Assembly: GCF_932526225.1 (NCBI RefSeq)
Contig: NC_064041.1
Coordinates: forward strand, 1,624,699 to 1,688,698
Direction: 5' to 3'
Length of the DNA: 64,000 bases
Source: Nematostella vectensis
Lineage: Eukaryota > Cnidaria > Anthozoa > Actiniaria > Edwardsiidae
Shown: positions 35,416 through 48,400 of the stretch, one piece after another
Numbering within the stretch: position 1 is the first letter of the stretch
Layout of the letters: every line of letters begins with the position of its first letter
The notes under the pieces: model-generated
The model's database searches: none
What the model was told of the DNA's origin: nothing
The model's input: the letters and a program-made list of their open reading frames with translations, nothing else
Position numbers and translations under genes: made by a program

Positions 35416-35769
35416 CAACAACAACAAAAATAGAGGGTGGGCCTTTTTTTGGAGTGCGAAACAAAAAGCATAAAAAAGAAAACGATCAATATTGCGTACG
35501 TTGATATGCATTCGTTTTCTCAGATCCTCCATAATTCGAACAAGAAACACACGAGCCAATATATACCATTCCTTAATAACCAGGATATTAGAAATACAAA
35601 ATATAATGCCTGCGACACGGGGCCAGAACAAAGAATATAGCACTCAAGGAATATAGCACTCAAAGAATATAGCTAATGATAAATCTATCTGGCCTTTTAC
35701 TGCCATTTAATGTAAATATATTACATTTGTAAATACTTTTTATAAGCCGTGCTTCAGTCTAACGATGTT

Positions 35770-36335
35770 CACGTGATTGCCACGTGATCGCCACGTGACC
35801 CCGACGCTCCCTTGATAATTAGATGCACGTTACGCATCTTATAGTTTACATTGTTCCCGTGATCTGCTCGGCATGGCGTGATACCTAACCTCGATATTTC
35901 TGGACTTGGTCTACCTGCGACACGTGACCAGCGCGTGATACCGATTCATACTGATCACGAATTACTCGTATCGTTGCCTTCAAGCCGTTAATCACCATGG
36001 TATCGTTGCCTTCAAGCCGTTAATCACCATGGTATCGTTGCTTATTTCACCCGTGCAGGATGTTATTGTGTACCTTGTGATGCACGCTCACCATTACCAT
36101 GGTAAAATTGTTCACGTGATCTAGGCACGTGATATTGATCGTACATTCCAGGTGTAAATCACCATAGTCAAATATTGTCCACGTGATCTACATGTGATTA
36201 AGTTCGTGCTGCCGTCACCATGGCAATATTGTTCACGTGATCTGCATGTGATATTAATAGCTTCTTTTGTTAAGGACGTGCTACCATTCTAGCTGCAGTC
36301 ACCATGGCAATATTGTTCACGTGATCTCCGCATGA
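35770..36335. repeat. CACGTG-rich minisatellite next to the second GPCR gene
   Basis: Diverged units of ~60-70 bp with CACCATGGCAATATTGTTCA followed by CGTGATCT, plus additional CACGTGAT and CACGTGAC sites from 35771. It stops ~15 bp from the receptor's stop codon, mirroring the arrangement at the first receptor. Confidence 0.7.
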
Positions 36336-36349
36336 TTCAATCGCCTTTG

Positions 36350-37237
36350 TCAATTAAACACGCGGTTTACCTGTGCCATCGCATGATCACCGGCGGTACT
36401 GATTGCCACGACTTCATCTTTTTTACACGGCCACAATGGATGATATACAATCTTAGCCAAAGTTTTCCTAAAGTCAGGCATACGAAGCACATAAACTATG
36501 GGATTGACTATAGAATTCAGCAGCCTCACACCCATCAAAACCTCGTGAACAAGTAGATGCTCAGTATATCCGGGAACAAGATGAAACAATAAGTCTGGTA
36601 ACCACGTGACCAGCGAGAGAGCCGTCACAATAAAGAGAGTCTTCGCGAGCACACGATCGCGCCTCGTTGAGTTTGGCGAACCGTGGTGCAAGCGCTGTCG
36701 GCTGACATTGACGAAGATGATCAAATACGAGATGCATAAAATCCCTAGGCTTAGAAACGCTACGAAATTTCGTAACCAGATAACTAATATTGCATTTGCG
36801 GTGGCGGCGAAACATATTCCTAGAGGTATCGCTACGATCCACTGGACACAGACTCCGCAGTGATAGAAGCGTTGAAGCACCCGCCGATGATGCAATGGTC
36901 GAAATGTGGCGTGTAGCCGCTCAACAGCGATCAAAACCAGGCCATTGATAGACGCAGACGAGGAGGCAATCCAGAGGAACTCCCCAGTGAATCGCCAGCC
37001 GGCTGCGTATTCATCCATTAAGATGAAACCATAGCAAAAGATAGCTGCAAACCCCACCATGGCGTCGGCTATGGCGACACTGATTAGGAAGTACGCACTG
37101 CGCCTGCGCAGGTTTGGGTTGGCGGCGAAGGTGACGAGTGAGAGAGAGTTGAAGAAGAAGATAATGAACCCTTCTGTGATAAGGACCCAGTACAGCGGTT
37201 TCAGTCGTGAGGTATGCCATTCATGTATGACACCCAT
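36350..37237 (-). CDS. Rhodopsin-like (class A) GPCR
   Basis: Single coding exon, 295 residues. Landmarks: N30 in TM1 (FFNSLSLVTF), D58 in TM2 (SVAIADA), ERL at 106-108 for DRY, TWLP at 211-214 for CWxP, canonical NPIVY at 245-249, then helix-8 RMPDFRKTL. No clear TM3 or ECL2 disulfide cysteine, and a very short N-terminus. Start is ATG 37235-37237 in a strong context (ACCATGG). Just upstream, TTTTTTTTCTATTTTAG (37264-37280 reversed) looks like an acceptor, so a 5' UTR intron is likely. Orphan receptor; ligand unknown. Confidence 0.92.
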   Translation of the reverse strand: MGVIHEWHTSRLKPLYWVLITEGFIIFFFNSLSLVTFAANPNLRRRSAYFLISVAIADAMVGFAAIFCYGFILMDEYAAGWRFTGEFLWIASSSASINGLVLIAVERLHATFRPLHHRRVLQRFYHCGVCVQWIVAIPLGICFAATANAILVIWLRNFVAFLSLGILCISYLIIFVNVSRQRLHHGSPNSTRRDRVLAKTLFIVTALSLVTWLPDLLFHLVPGYTEHLLVHEVLMGVRLLNSIVNPIVYVLRMPDFRKTLAKIVYHPLWPCKKDEVVAISTAGDHAMAQVNRVFN

Positions 37238-37497
37238 GGTAACATGTAGAGAGTGAGGATGTCTAAAATAGAAAAAAAATAAAAAGACAATAGACAATGT
37301 TTTAAGACAAAGGTTACCGATAAAGGCGACTTGCACTTAAAAGTCAGTGACTTTTTGAGTGGCGACTTCAAGCAAGAAAAAAAAAACACAAAAATGACTG
37401 CTTAAGACACTCGAAAAGCAACGAAAAAAAAATAAAATCGCTCAATGAAAATAAGCAAACTTTCAGGCTGATTCGTAAGCGCTGAATAAGTTGCTTT

Positions 37498-37580
37498 TTA
37501 TTGTTTGGCGGCAAATCCCGGAGCGCGCGCGAGTTTTTCACCCAAAAAGTCACGTGATATTCAAGTGCAAGCACGCGAGA
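37498..37580. repeat. Dispersed repeat copy
   Basis: Same family as 8190-8320: GGCGGCAAATCCCGGAGCGC, GCGAGTTTTTCACCCAAAAA and GTCACGTGA. Located upstream of the second GPCR gene. Confidence 0.5.
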
Positions 37581-38043
37581 AAAACATTTTTGATTGACAA
37601 GAAGACTTCCCTTGTATTCTTATTGTGAGCACTCTGAAACATTCTTTTCCCTTATTGGCTAGTGAAATACATGTGAATCAGATGGTTCGTTTCTTGTATT
37701 CTTAGTGGTCTACTATACAGTATAGATTCACTTGCAGGTTTATAATAAATGAATTGTTTTTAATTGTACCATTCAATTTTACCTTAGATAGGGAGGGGGG
37801 TGTGGGGAGGGAAAGCGTGGCGTGGAGGAGGCTGGAGGCTTCCAGAAAAAGTACACCCTAGACTAGAGTCTCCGTGGCAGGCGGGGGCCGATTTCAGGCA
37901 GGTACTAAGGGTCCATATTTCAAGGTGGTAAAAATATTGTTATAAACGCAATGAGTGATAAAGGTTAAATGATCCCCGCGAATAGATTATGAGCATGGGT
38001 GATTCAAATTTGCATGATGCTAATTTACTGAAAGCAGTGACGA

Positions 38044-38235
38044 AGTCTGTGGATAAGTGAGGTATTAGGGGGGAAGTCTGTGGATAAGTGAGGTATTAGG
38101 GGGGGAGTCTGTGGATAAGTGAGGTATTAGGGGGAAAGTCTGTGGATAAGTGAGGTATTAGGGGGAAAGTCTGTGGATAAGTGAGGTATTAGGGGGGAAG
38201 TCTGTGGATAAGTGAGGTATTAGGGGGGAAGTCGC
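38044..38235. repeat. 31-bp tandem repeat, six copies
   Basis: Unit GTCTGTGGATAAGTGAGGTA followed by TTAGGGGGGAA, with small differences in the G run. Confidence 0.9.
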
Positions 38236-38239
38236 CCAC

Positions 38240-39940
38240 CCCACAAAAATGTTGTCGAGAGCCATTTATTTTTAGTCCATTTTCAATGGCTATTTTAATA
38301 AAACAATTGGTTGTCGCTGACCCTTTACGACATTAGCAAGGCACAGTTTAGTATTACATTACAGCATATTGCGAAGCCACGATGACAAAGCGCAAATTCA
38401 CGCATCACGTATTTGCTGGGAATCGACACACAGTCGCAGTGTTCTTAATTATCACTTTACGATTTAATATATGAATAATGCCATTTAGTTTTGTTCTCCC
38501 AAGGGAGTGATATACTGATAAAGCTCGCTAATTCAAGTAGTTAAATGGTTGATGGGTATGAGCTTTAGGTGTTCTATTTAATGTGATTTATGGCGTTTTC
38601 TATGCTCACACGGAAACATAGAATAACACCCCCCTGGCAAACATTTTCCCTCGATCAAATAGCAAAGTTGCAAATAAAAAAAAAAATTCCCCTCATCAAT
38701 AGACATTAATAAGAAACTGTAGCGTTAAAGCAATGGCTGCATAGCGTTTTTATGATTATTTTTAACTCCACCCACAGTCTATTTTATTGCGGATTGCAAA
38801 GGTCAACACCTTAACAAGCTCAAAAGTCAAGGTTAAACGAATTTTATGATATTAGCCCAAAAAGCCCAAGCGTTTTTTTTTTGCCAAAAAAAATATATTT
38901 TCCGTTTCCGTATAAGTTCATTATTTTGTCAAACCTACCAGTTATGCTGATAAAAAACCGTTGTACCGCTGTTTAGCTTAGCAGCATTCTTGATGCTTGC
39001 TATCTTTATCCATTCTCAACTCATTTGTGTTCTTCACCTACTAATAACCGTAAAAAGCGCATCATTCATACAACCGTCATACTTCCTGGTGTTGTTTCGC
39101 GTCGTTAATTACAAAAAATACTCATATTCCATAAAGAGAATAATTTGAATGTCGGTTGTTTTGCAATTAATTCACATCTGATTTCCACTAAAAACTCTTT
39201 AAAAAGACTAGAAAAAAGGTAAGACTGTGTTTGCATTTTTTTATTCAAAAAATTGTTATAATTGTCAAATTCAATTCATCTAATTTCCTGAAAGTTCGTT
39301 TCCAAGTGGTGTTTTCCGGTTAGCAGTTAGCACTAACTGACTTTTCTCGTGTTGTTCCCTACAGGTTAATGAGCTTGGTTGCGCAATTCAAAAGAACGGA
39401 ATCGTTTTCATATAAACAATTTAAATTTAGTACAAATAATTTTCCATATTATGGTTTAGCATTAAGAATGTAGATTTTTTTTCTTTTTTCCCCTGAATTA
39501 TACCAAAAAGCCTAAAAACAATTAAATTTCCTCGACACTGCCCTAAAAAACACCACTCTAAAGGAGGTTTGCTACCGACATTGCTTTAAACATATTTTCG
39601 TGAAACACTTTATCACTATTCAACCTCTCACTACATTGTAATATTTAATCTTACGCCTTTAAACGTACACACTTTAATGTATTTTGATGTGTTAAAAAAT
39701 ATCCATAATCTGTTAACATTGTAACATATTGAGATCCGTAAAAATATCCTATTATCTATATTTTAAACGCGGCACACCAGATTTAACAGTAGTAAAACAC
39801 AACAAAATGGGTTTCCTGTGGTAAAATCTATAACTAATTTCAGGCTTCACTCGTGAAAAACAAAGATGGCATGACAGTTTTAACTATATCGTCACTTATT
39901 TCAAGTTAGCCCACTCCCTAATAATCCCATTATAATCATA
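38240..39940. other. A/T-rich intergenic DNA, no gene seen
   Basis: No open frame of interest on either strand and no clear repeat beyond homopolymer tracts. Confidence 0.55.
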
Positions 39941-39944
39941 GCTC

Positions 39945-41582
39945 CTCGTAGTATCAGGCCAATACTCGCATGCTTGCGCACTTTCTTAGTAGTCCTTGTA
40001 GTATCAGACCAATGCTCGCATGCTTGCGCACATTCTTAGTAGTCCTTGTAGTATCAGGCCAATGCTCGCATGCTTGCGCACTTTCTTAGTAGTTCTTGTA
40101 GTATCAGGCCAATGCTCGCATGCTTGCGCACTTTCTTAGTAGTCCTTGTAGTATCAGACCAATGCTCGCATGCTTGCGCACTTTCTTAGTAGTCCTTATA
40201 GTATCAGACCAATGCTCGCATGCTTGTGCACTTTCATAGTAGTCCTTGTAGTATCAGGCCAATGCTCGCATGCTTGCGCACTTTCTTAGTAGTCCTTGTA
40301 GTATCAGACCAATGCTCGCATGCTTGCGCACTTTCTTAGTAGTCCTTGTAGTATCAGACCAATGCTCGCATGCTTGTGCACTTTCTTAGTAGTCCTTGTA
40401 GTATCAGGTCAATTCTCGCATGCTTGCGCACTTTCTTAGTAGTCCTTGTAGTATCAGACCAATGCTCGCATGCTTGCGCACTTTCTTAGTAGTCCTTGTA
40501 GTATCAGACCAATGCTCGCATGCTTGCGCACTTTCTTAGTAGTCCTTGTAGTATCAGGCCAATGCTCGCATGCTTGCGCACTTTCTTAGTAGTCCTTGTA
40601 GTATCAGACCAATGCTCGCATGCTTGCGCACTTTCTTAGTAGTCCTTGTAGTATCAGGCCAATGCTCGCATGCTTGCGCACTTTCTTAGTAGTCCTTGTA
40701 GTATCAGGTCAATTCTCGCATGCTTGCGCACTTTCTTAGTAGTCCTTGTAGTATCAGACCAATGCTCGCATGCTTGCGCACTTTCTTAGTAGTCCTTGTA
40801 GTATCAGGTCAATTCTCGCATGCTTGCGCACTTTCTTAGTAGTCCTTGTAGTATCAGGCCAATACTCGCATGCTTGCGCACTTTCTTAGTAGTCCTTGTA
40901 GTATCAGACCAATGCTCGCATGCTTGCGCACTTTCTTAGTAGTCCTTGTAGTATCAGGCCAATGCTCGCATGCTTGCGCACTTTCTTAGTAGTCCTTGTA
41001 GTATCAGGCCAATGCTCGCATGCTTGCGCACTTTCTTAGTAGTCCTTGTAGTATCAGACCAATGCTCGCATGCTTGCGCACTTTCTTAGTAGTCCTTATA
41101 GTATCAGACCAATGCTCGCATGCTTGTGCACTTTCTTAGTAGTCCTTGTAGTATCAGACCAATGCTCGCATGCTTGCGCACTTTCTTAGTAGTCCTTGTA
41201 GTATCAGACCAATACTCGCATGCTTGCGCACTTTCTTAGTAGTCCTTGTAGTATCAGGCCAATGCTCGCATGCTTGTGCACTTTCTTAGTAGTCCTTGTA
41301 GTATCAGACCAATGCTCGCATGCTTGCGCACTTTCTTAGTAGTCCTTGTAGTATCAGACCAATGCTCGCATGCTTGTGCACTTTCTTAGTAGTCCTTGTA
41401 GTATCAGGCCAATGCTCGCATGCTTGTGTACTTTCTTAGTAGTCCTTGTAGTATCAGGCCAATGCTCGCATGCTTGTGCACTTTCTTAGTAGTCCTTGTA
41501 GTATCAGACCAATGCTCGCATGCTCGTGCACTTTCTAAGTAGTCCTTGTAGTATCAGGCCAATGCTCGCATGCTTGCGCATG
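39945..41582. repeat. 50-bp satellite, ~33 copies
   Basis: Very uniform unit beginning GTATCAGACCAATGCTCGCA and ending TTAGTAGTCCTTGTA. The variable positions (AGACC or AGGCC, TGCGCA or TGTGCA) are mixed along the array. Each unit holds the near-palindrome CTCGCATGCTTGCGCA. There are no unique spacers, so it is not CRISPR-like. Confidence 0.95.
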
Positions 41583-44500
41583 CAAAAGAAATTTGGCAAT
41601 TTACTATTGATTACCATAAATGGCCGTGTAAAAGGCCAGCAAATAATTGTATGTTGTTTTTGTACAACAAATTTGTTGTTCGTTGGCACCTACATGAGAA
41701 AGTTTGACAATTTTAAATTGCTGAGAAAAAGCAAACCTCTAAGCTTGTGGACAACTATAGTTGCCACATAACAATGCAGACATAAGAATGCCATGTACAC
41801 GATTAAAAAAGGTTGTCCCATAAAAATTGCTGACATAGCTACACGACCAGCTAAATTTGTCAACTAAAAATTTCTCGTGCAGATGGGGCTTTACAATCGT
41901 GAGCAAAAAGTAGACAAAACTTGACAATGGTAAACTCTCGGCTTGACTTTTCTACTAGCTTAAAAGTGCCTTCTTTCTTATCCCTTTTATCTTTATGTAT
42001 ACAATGAGCTTCTTGACAATCTGTTTGAATCGAAGAAAGTTGGAATTATTGTCGCTAATTTTGCTGCGCAACGCGCGTTCGAAATTCCCGCCAAAACATA
42101 CAACCGACCAATTGAGGCACCTCCACAGGAATCCCACGCGACCACGAAAATTTTATTGCTTCGCATTAAATCGTCCTTCCGCAAGCACCTAGAAGTGCTC
42201 GAATGTCTTAGAATAGCAGAGATTTGCAGATGGCAAAAGTTCTTTTACGGAATAATTGAAGTTTAAATGATGTAGTGACACACATCGGTTTCAGGGTCGA
42301 GCTAAAACGCGAGCACAAGTTTACTACCCGTCGTGCACTTTGGTAACTATAACAAGTGTTTTGTGCTTTTAAGGACTCCCAAGCAATAAACAATAAACAA
42401 TAAACAATAAACAATAAACATCAATAAACTGCAGGACGACTCAAATGATGGGTGCGTTAAAGCAGAGTTTCGATCCATGTGGGAACTTATGCCGCGACCG
42501 TGCTAATTACAGTGAACTCGCCACCAACAAACTCGCCACCTCTATTAGTCACCTCGCCACCTCTATTAGTCAACTCGCCACTTCTATTAGTCAATTCGCC
42601 ACCTCACACAATAAAATACAAGCATGTTGGGTAGGCCACCAATCTATACAAAAACAGATACGTTTTAAACTTCTGCAGATAATAAAAACGAGCTTTGACT
42701 TGATTTATTTAACAATTGGCTACCGTGATGACAATGCATGGGTTACGTACGGCTTTGTGAACCCAACGAAAATGAAAATCTTATGTGTAGAAATCAAACC
42801 GGAACCGAATACATTTTCTAAACCTTGGGGCGACACGTCTCCTGTCTCATGATTCAGCGAAATTGTTTCGTTCCCTGGGGGCGTCGGAGATGACCTTAAA
42901 GTAGGCAGGCTCAAAATAATATTCAGAGACGAAAGTGTGAAGTTGAAAATCACTTTTCGAATAAGCCCCTCCCCCGAATATGCGCCCTCTTTGGATCGAA
43001 ACTATTAATAAGCGCATCCCCCGAATAAGCGTCCCCCTCCCCTCCCCGGGTTTCAGGTAACTAAGTAAAATGACTATCATAATGTCATTCTAAGAAAGCA
43101 CAGGAGCTCCAAAGAAAGTTCAAGAAAGAGAGTATTTAATGGATAAGAATTGAAAAGAAGCTGCTTCAAGTTGTAATAACGATACACAGTGCCCCCAAAT
43201 GGTCCCTGGAATTTCTATGTGCTCGCAGTTTTCGGCTAATGCTCGCATGGTCGCCCATTTTTCCCGCCGTGCTCGCATTGTATTTTTCGATGTACTCGCT
43301 GCTCGCTGCTCGATTTATTAAAAAAATAAAAATGCTCGCATAAGAAACGGGGTGCTCGCAAGTGCTCGCCAAAGACCATTCAGGGGCCGTGATATAGAGA
43401 AAAGAAACTGATGTAGTATAAAATTGATACTAAATGATTAAAAACACTTCGGCCTTTTGTTCTAAATTTGCCCTTTAAATAAGCGCCTCCCCCGAATAAG
43501 CGCCCCGTCTTACAGTCAAAAATTCAATAAGCGCCGGACGTTTTCACAACTATGATCGTTCGCATTGCGACTAAATAATTGGAATGTGCTCGCACATAAA
43601 GACAATCAGCTCTAGCCCATGCAAACCCTGTCGAGTTATCACATGCTCGAGGTTTCGTTTACGGGTTGGCTCTTTGCTCTTATTCCGCACAATATTTTGC
43701 CGAAGCTCGCCAGCCCTAACCAAGATATTGCTAGCCATAACTTCTGCGAAATCTCGTACTTACCAGAGCCGAAGACATCCGAGTTGTAAAAGCACTCTTC
43801 TGTTACCAATATCAAGTGAGAAGAACAGCACAAACCTGACGTCATTTGCTTGGCAACCACATCGGCCCCACAAACCCGCCGACTATTCAAGTGGTTATCT
43901 CACAAACTATGTGTGTTTTTTTTAGATCACGTCCCTTTTTAAAGTCGGAGTATTCAATCGTTTCGTGATACTAGAATAAGTATTTTGCATTACAGGGGCG
44001 GCCTTTTTTTCTAATTTATAATCAATAACCGCCAAAGCCTTACTGGATATCGGGAAAGCCCCCCCCCCCCAATGATTTTTTGTTTAATATGGGCTTATGG
44101 GCTAGAAAACTTCAATCTGCTATATTTTGGGGTATATGAGGGACATTTGAAGAGAAAACTCATAGAAGTATTTCAAATAAAGCTGCATTGGGAAAATCAA
44201 AGGAAGGGGGGGGGGGGGGGTAGTATGGCATCAAATTACACTGCATAAGTTTTCCCCATTTTCGTTTAAAGTTTTTAGCTAATAATATGCAAATATATGC
44301 ACATTTGTTGCTTCCATGGCAACAGACTGTGCAGATCTCCTATGGTTATTCACCATGCCAAATTTGGTTGTTGTAGGTTACCGCAGTCTTGTATTTTCAA
44401 AAAATGCTTGGATATCCGCGTTTAAGCCCATAGTCAAGCCTTAAAGATCGAATCCCAGTTCAAATAACTGTCGAAATAAGAAACATCAACATCTCTTCTT

Positions 44501-45401
44501 GCAGTTTGCGAAAAAAAAATAGAAAAAAATATTGAAATGTCTTTTCTCTAGAACAAAAAGTTTAGGTACTGGTGAATCGCGAAGCTTACTCCCAGAGTGA
44601 ATGCGTGACTTGTGCGTGACTTGTGACGTAACAAGAAGAGTACTTTAGCTCTATACTCCAGTCATTCTCTTATCGCTTGCGGGGACTTTGGCTTGAATCT
44701 CGAAAAATAAGACTCGACATGGCATCCATTCAACCTAAAATGATATTTCCGAGACATAAAATTAAGGTAACCTTTTCAATAAACATTCATCCATTGAATA
44801 CTCTTTTGTCCCTGAGCTCCAGTGAGCTCCAGTGCTTTCAAAGACCTATATTATGATAGTCATTTTACTCAATTACATAAAACCTGGGGAGGGGAGGGGG
44901 CGCTTATTCGAGGAAGGCGCTTATTCGAGTAAATACGGTATATTTTCGGGAGGGGACCGCCACTGAACGTAGCCATCTGGGCCACGACGGGTACACAGTC
45001 TCACAGAAGACAGCCAGGAGTTAACCTCCTTGTCTTAATACAGGTCCTAACGAGAGGGGAGGAATGGCCTAATTCCAAGTCGTTATTGTCCGCCAATATT
45101 TTCTGGGTAGGTTGTTTACCATAAATACCGTCACCGTTCCAAGAATAAACTACAATCCCTGGAATCACTGTTCCCGTTTCATCCCATCAAAACCATGTCA
45201 ATAAATATTCCAACCCTGTGCGCCCTCGTGCTATACTCCGTCCAATTCCAGAGTCCGTTCCTTCTTCGATTGCAAACGTTAAGATGTCATGGGCTTTAAC
45301 AGTCTCAGGTTTCATCAGTTTACTAGGACTTCCGCTACTGCTGAAGAAAATAAAATCATTGTTAAAAATCATGCTGGTTGAAAGCATTTAGAGTTCATGG
45401 T
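41583..45401. other. Intergenic with repeat fragments; no firm gene
   Basis: 42520-42605 has a 24-bp repeat (CGCCACCTCTATTAGTCAA). 42955-43035 and 43478-43540 carry GAATAAGCGCC motifs, and the inverse (GGCGCTTATTCGAG, twice) is at 44895-44935, so a decayed inverted-repeat element may span them. 43200-43380 is rich in TGCTCGCA. 44262-44455 is related to the element in C3 intron 14. One possible minus-strand exon ends at a GTAAGT donor near 43768. Confidence 0.45.
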
Positions 45402-48400
45402 ATGGCTTTCGTGACGAGATTTGTGTTAACGCTTGTACTAACTACACTGGCCGACTGTACAAATTCACAAAGGTAATCTAAAAACTCTTCTTTTTGCTCA
45501 TGGATGTTTATACCGTCAACAAGATCCGATATTCTGTATCACGTAAAATGATTCTACGAGATAAATAATTCTCTGTTGCTTACGTTTAAAGTCTGATAAC
45601 GTTATTAATATTATAAATGAAATTAAATAAGTTACTCGCTAGAATTACCCAATGTGTGTGGAATGTTTTGAGAATAACCTAGAACAAAAACACTACAAAC
45701 GCGCAATGCGCATCATCAGTGACGTATCGAACGTTCTATAATCGAACCAAGAATATTCCTAATGCAAGTGAACAAAAGTTGTCTAAGAAAACACGATTAT
45801 TTTCTTAAAATAACTTCAAGCCAAAAACGTAATCAAACAGCTACTACGTTAACCACATAAGCATTAATTTCAAAAATAAAGTAGTAAAAAGTGATCCTAC
45901 CTGATGAGTCTTTTAAAATTACATGTATATCATTCTAATAATTTATTGTTTACTATCTCATTTAATCTCCTCCTTTTTTAGGCTAAGACCCAACTATTTT
46001 ATTTTCGCCCCGGAAATGCTTCATGTAGGCGTTACAGAAAATATTTCTGTCAAGGTGTCTGGCGTTACGAGACCTGTAAATGTCACGCTGTTTTTGACTG
46101 ATTATCCGGATAAAAGCACTGAATTTGCGCATGCCCAAGGGACTTTTAGACCAGGTTGGTAGGTTCCATGTGATCAGCATTATCAGCATTATCGTCATCA
46201 TCATCCCCATCGTCGTCGTCGTCGCCGCCGTCGTCATCATCATCATCATCATTATAAACATCATCATCATTTTCATCACTATCATTTTTATCATCATCCC
46301 CAGCAACACTGTTTTTAAATTTTTATTGGTACATTGTTAACCACTTTGTTGTTTCTCTTCTAGATGAAAATGGATTTCTATCAGTCAAGGTAAAGGGAAG
46401 GGAACTAGACGTTTAGCTCCTCGGGCACTCACAAAATAGTTACTGAGGGGGGGGGGGGGGGGGTTACTACTGGGTGCAAAATGCATGATAGTTGCATGAG
46501 GGTCCCTGATGTTTCCCCTCTTAAATTCGAAAGTTCTCGCAGTAACAGGATAATTTCCGCATGCCGGGGCTCGTTTTTAGCCGTGCATCCCATTTTTATA
46601 GCTATGACTGTCGAATAAAAGGACACTCGTTTGGGGGATTTATTTTTTCATTAAATATTTGGAAAAATGGCAGAAGCAGACAGGTGAAGACGGAAGCCTT
46701 CATTAGTTACAGCCTTGAGCGCACAGAGAAATCAGACAAAGAATAAATTTTATTCACATGTGCATCATTGCTCAAGGTAATATTTCTTAAAAAGATGTCT
46801 TGCTCTCACGGCAATGTGATAATTCTTCAGGTGAATGCTACGGAAGTGACGTCACTGTCACGTGATGGGGACCTCTACGCGTACCTTGTGGTCATGTGCA
46901 GGGATCCACAGGTGCCCTTCATCCGGGAAACCAGGGTCCTTATCAGCTACAGGAGCATGATGCTGCTGGTCCAAATAGATAAGCCCATATACACGCCCTC
47001 CCAAACAGGTACCAGGGCCCTTGATCCAAACAGACAATCTACACACCCTCACAAACTGGTTCCAGGGTTCCTCATCAATTAGGGATATAAGATCAAATAG
47101 GCATACCCATCTACATTCCCTCACAAATAGGTACCACGGTCCTTTATCCGAGGATCCATATGATAACAGTGTCCAAGTAGACATGCCCATCTACACGCCC
47201 TCATCACAAACAGGTACCATGTACAGGTACTCCCAAAGGGAGTAAGCCGAAAGTAAGCCGAAAGTCCACTATCTGTTTTCAATAGACGTGCTATTTGTAT
47301 ACAAATCTATAAATCCTAAGCTAGTATGTAGCTCTGGTATGTAGCCAAATCCGACAAAAAACGTCACGTGGAGACACTGTAAAGGCATAAAAAAAATCAT
47401 TTTTTGTTCTTTCGGAGGTGGTTAGATTATTATCAGAGTTCGCCCCCCCCTCCCTGCTCCAACGGAAAAAATAGGTCCACATTTTCGGATTATGCACCCC
47501 TCCAAAAAAAATCCTGGGTACGGGCCTGATGTAGGTTGAAGGGTGTGGCTGCATTGTTCTGACGTTCCTTAAAAAAAGCAAGTCTGCGAGTTAATAAAAT
47601 AATACTTTTTCTGTTTTAGTGAAGATGCGTGTAATACCATTAGACTTTGACCTCCAATCATTAAAAGTCAAGGTCAGTCTTAAAATTTGACGCTACCTCT
47701 TGTGGTGATGTCATGCTTCAGCTTGTCTTCTCATCCCGAATAACAACATGCCTAGTCAGTTATCATTTTGCAATTGTTTTCTCTCATCAATTTTGGAGGA
47801 AAAATACTGCAATAAAATCTCAACATAACCATCTATAAGTAAACTTAATTTATGAATTTATGAAAGTTGCATCGGATATATTAACAGCCATCTCACAGAT
47901 CTCAAATCAGGCGATGAAAATAGATGGTATCTTACACAATATTTTGCTAGGTGACAAAGGCTAAAAACCCTTTCAGGAGAAAGTGTAATTATGTTAATGT
48001 GTATAAAACAGCCACCAGAGCCCTCCTGCGTCAAACATTTTGCTGTAAGGAATTTCTATAACACATTCACATTCATTTAATTAAATAAGAACGATGCAGC
48101 ACGAAAAAATAATAAACGCCGCTGCGTCTGAATGAAAAAGAGAAAATCGTTAGTTAGACATTTAGCTAATACTTTTATTTTGTTTTACCTTTCAGGTTGA
48201 CATTATTGTTAAGGTAAATAATATTTTAGAAACTTGTTCAGCAATGCAACTGACACAAATATGGGAACCCTTTCTGTCAAGAGCCCAGAGCGAAGCATGG
48301 ATAAACACACGAACACATGGATAACAAACAGAGAAGCATGGATAAACACACGAACACATGGATAACACACAGTGAAGCATGGATGAACACACGAACACAT

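Noticed and set aside
39945-41582. Possible CRISPR array (regular ~50-bp direct repeats)
   Set aside because: Units abut without unique spacers, no cas genes are nearby, and the surrounding genes are animal.
43639-43890. Possible minus-strand exon ending at a GTAAGT donor near 43768
   Set aside because: No acceptor, partner exon or recognisable protein content could be found, and the frame begins at a TTG.
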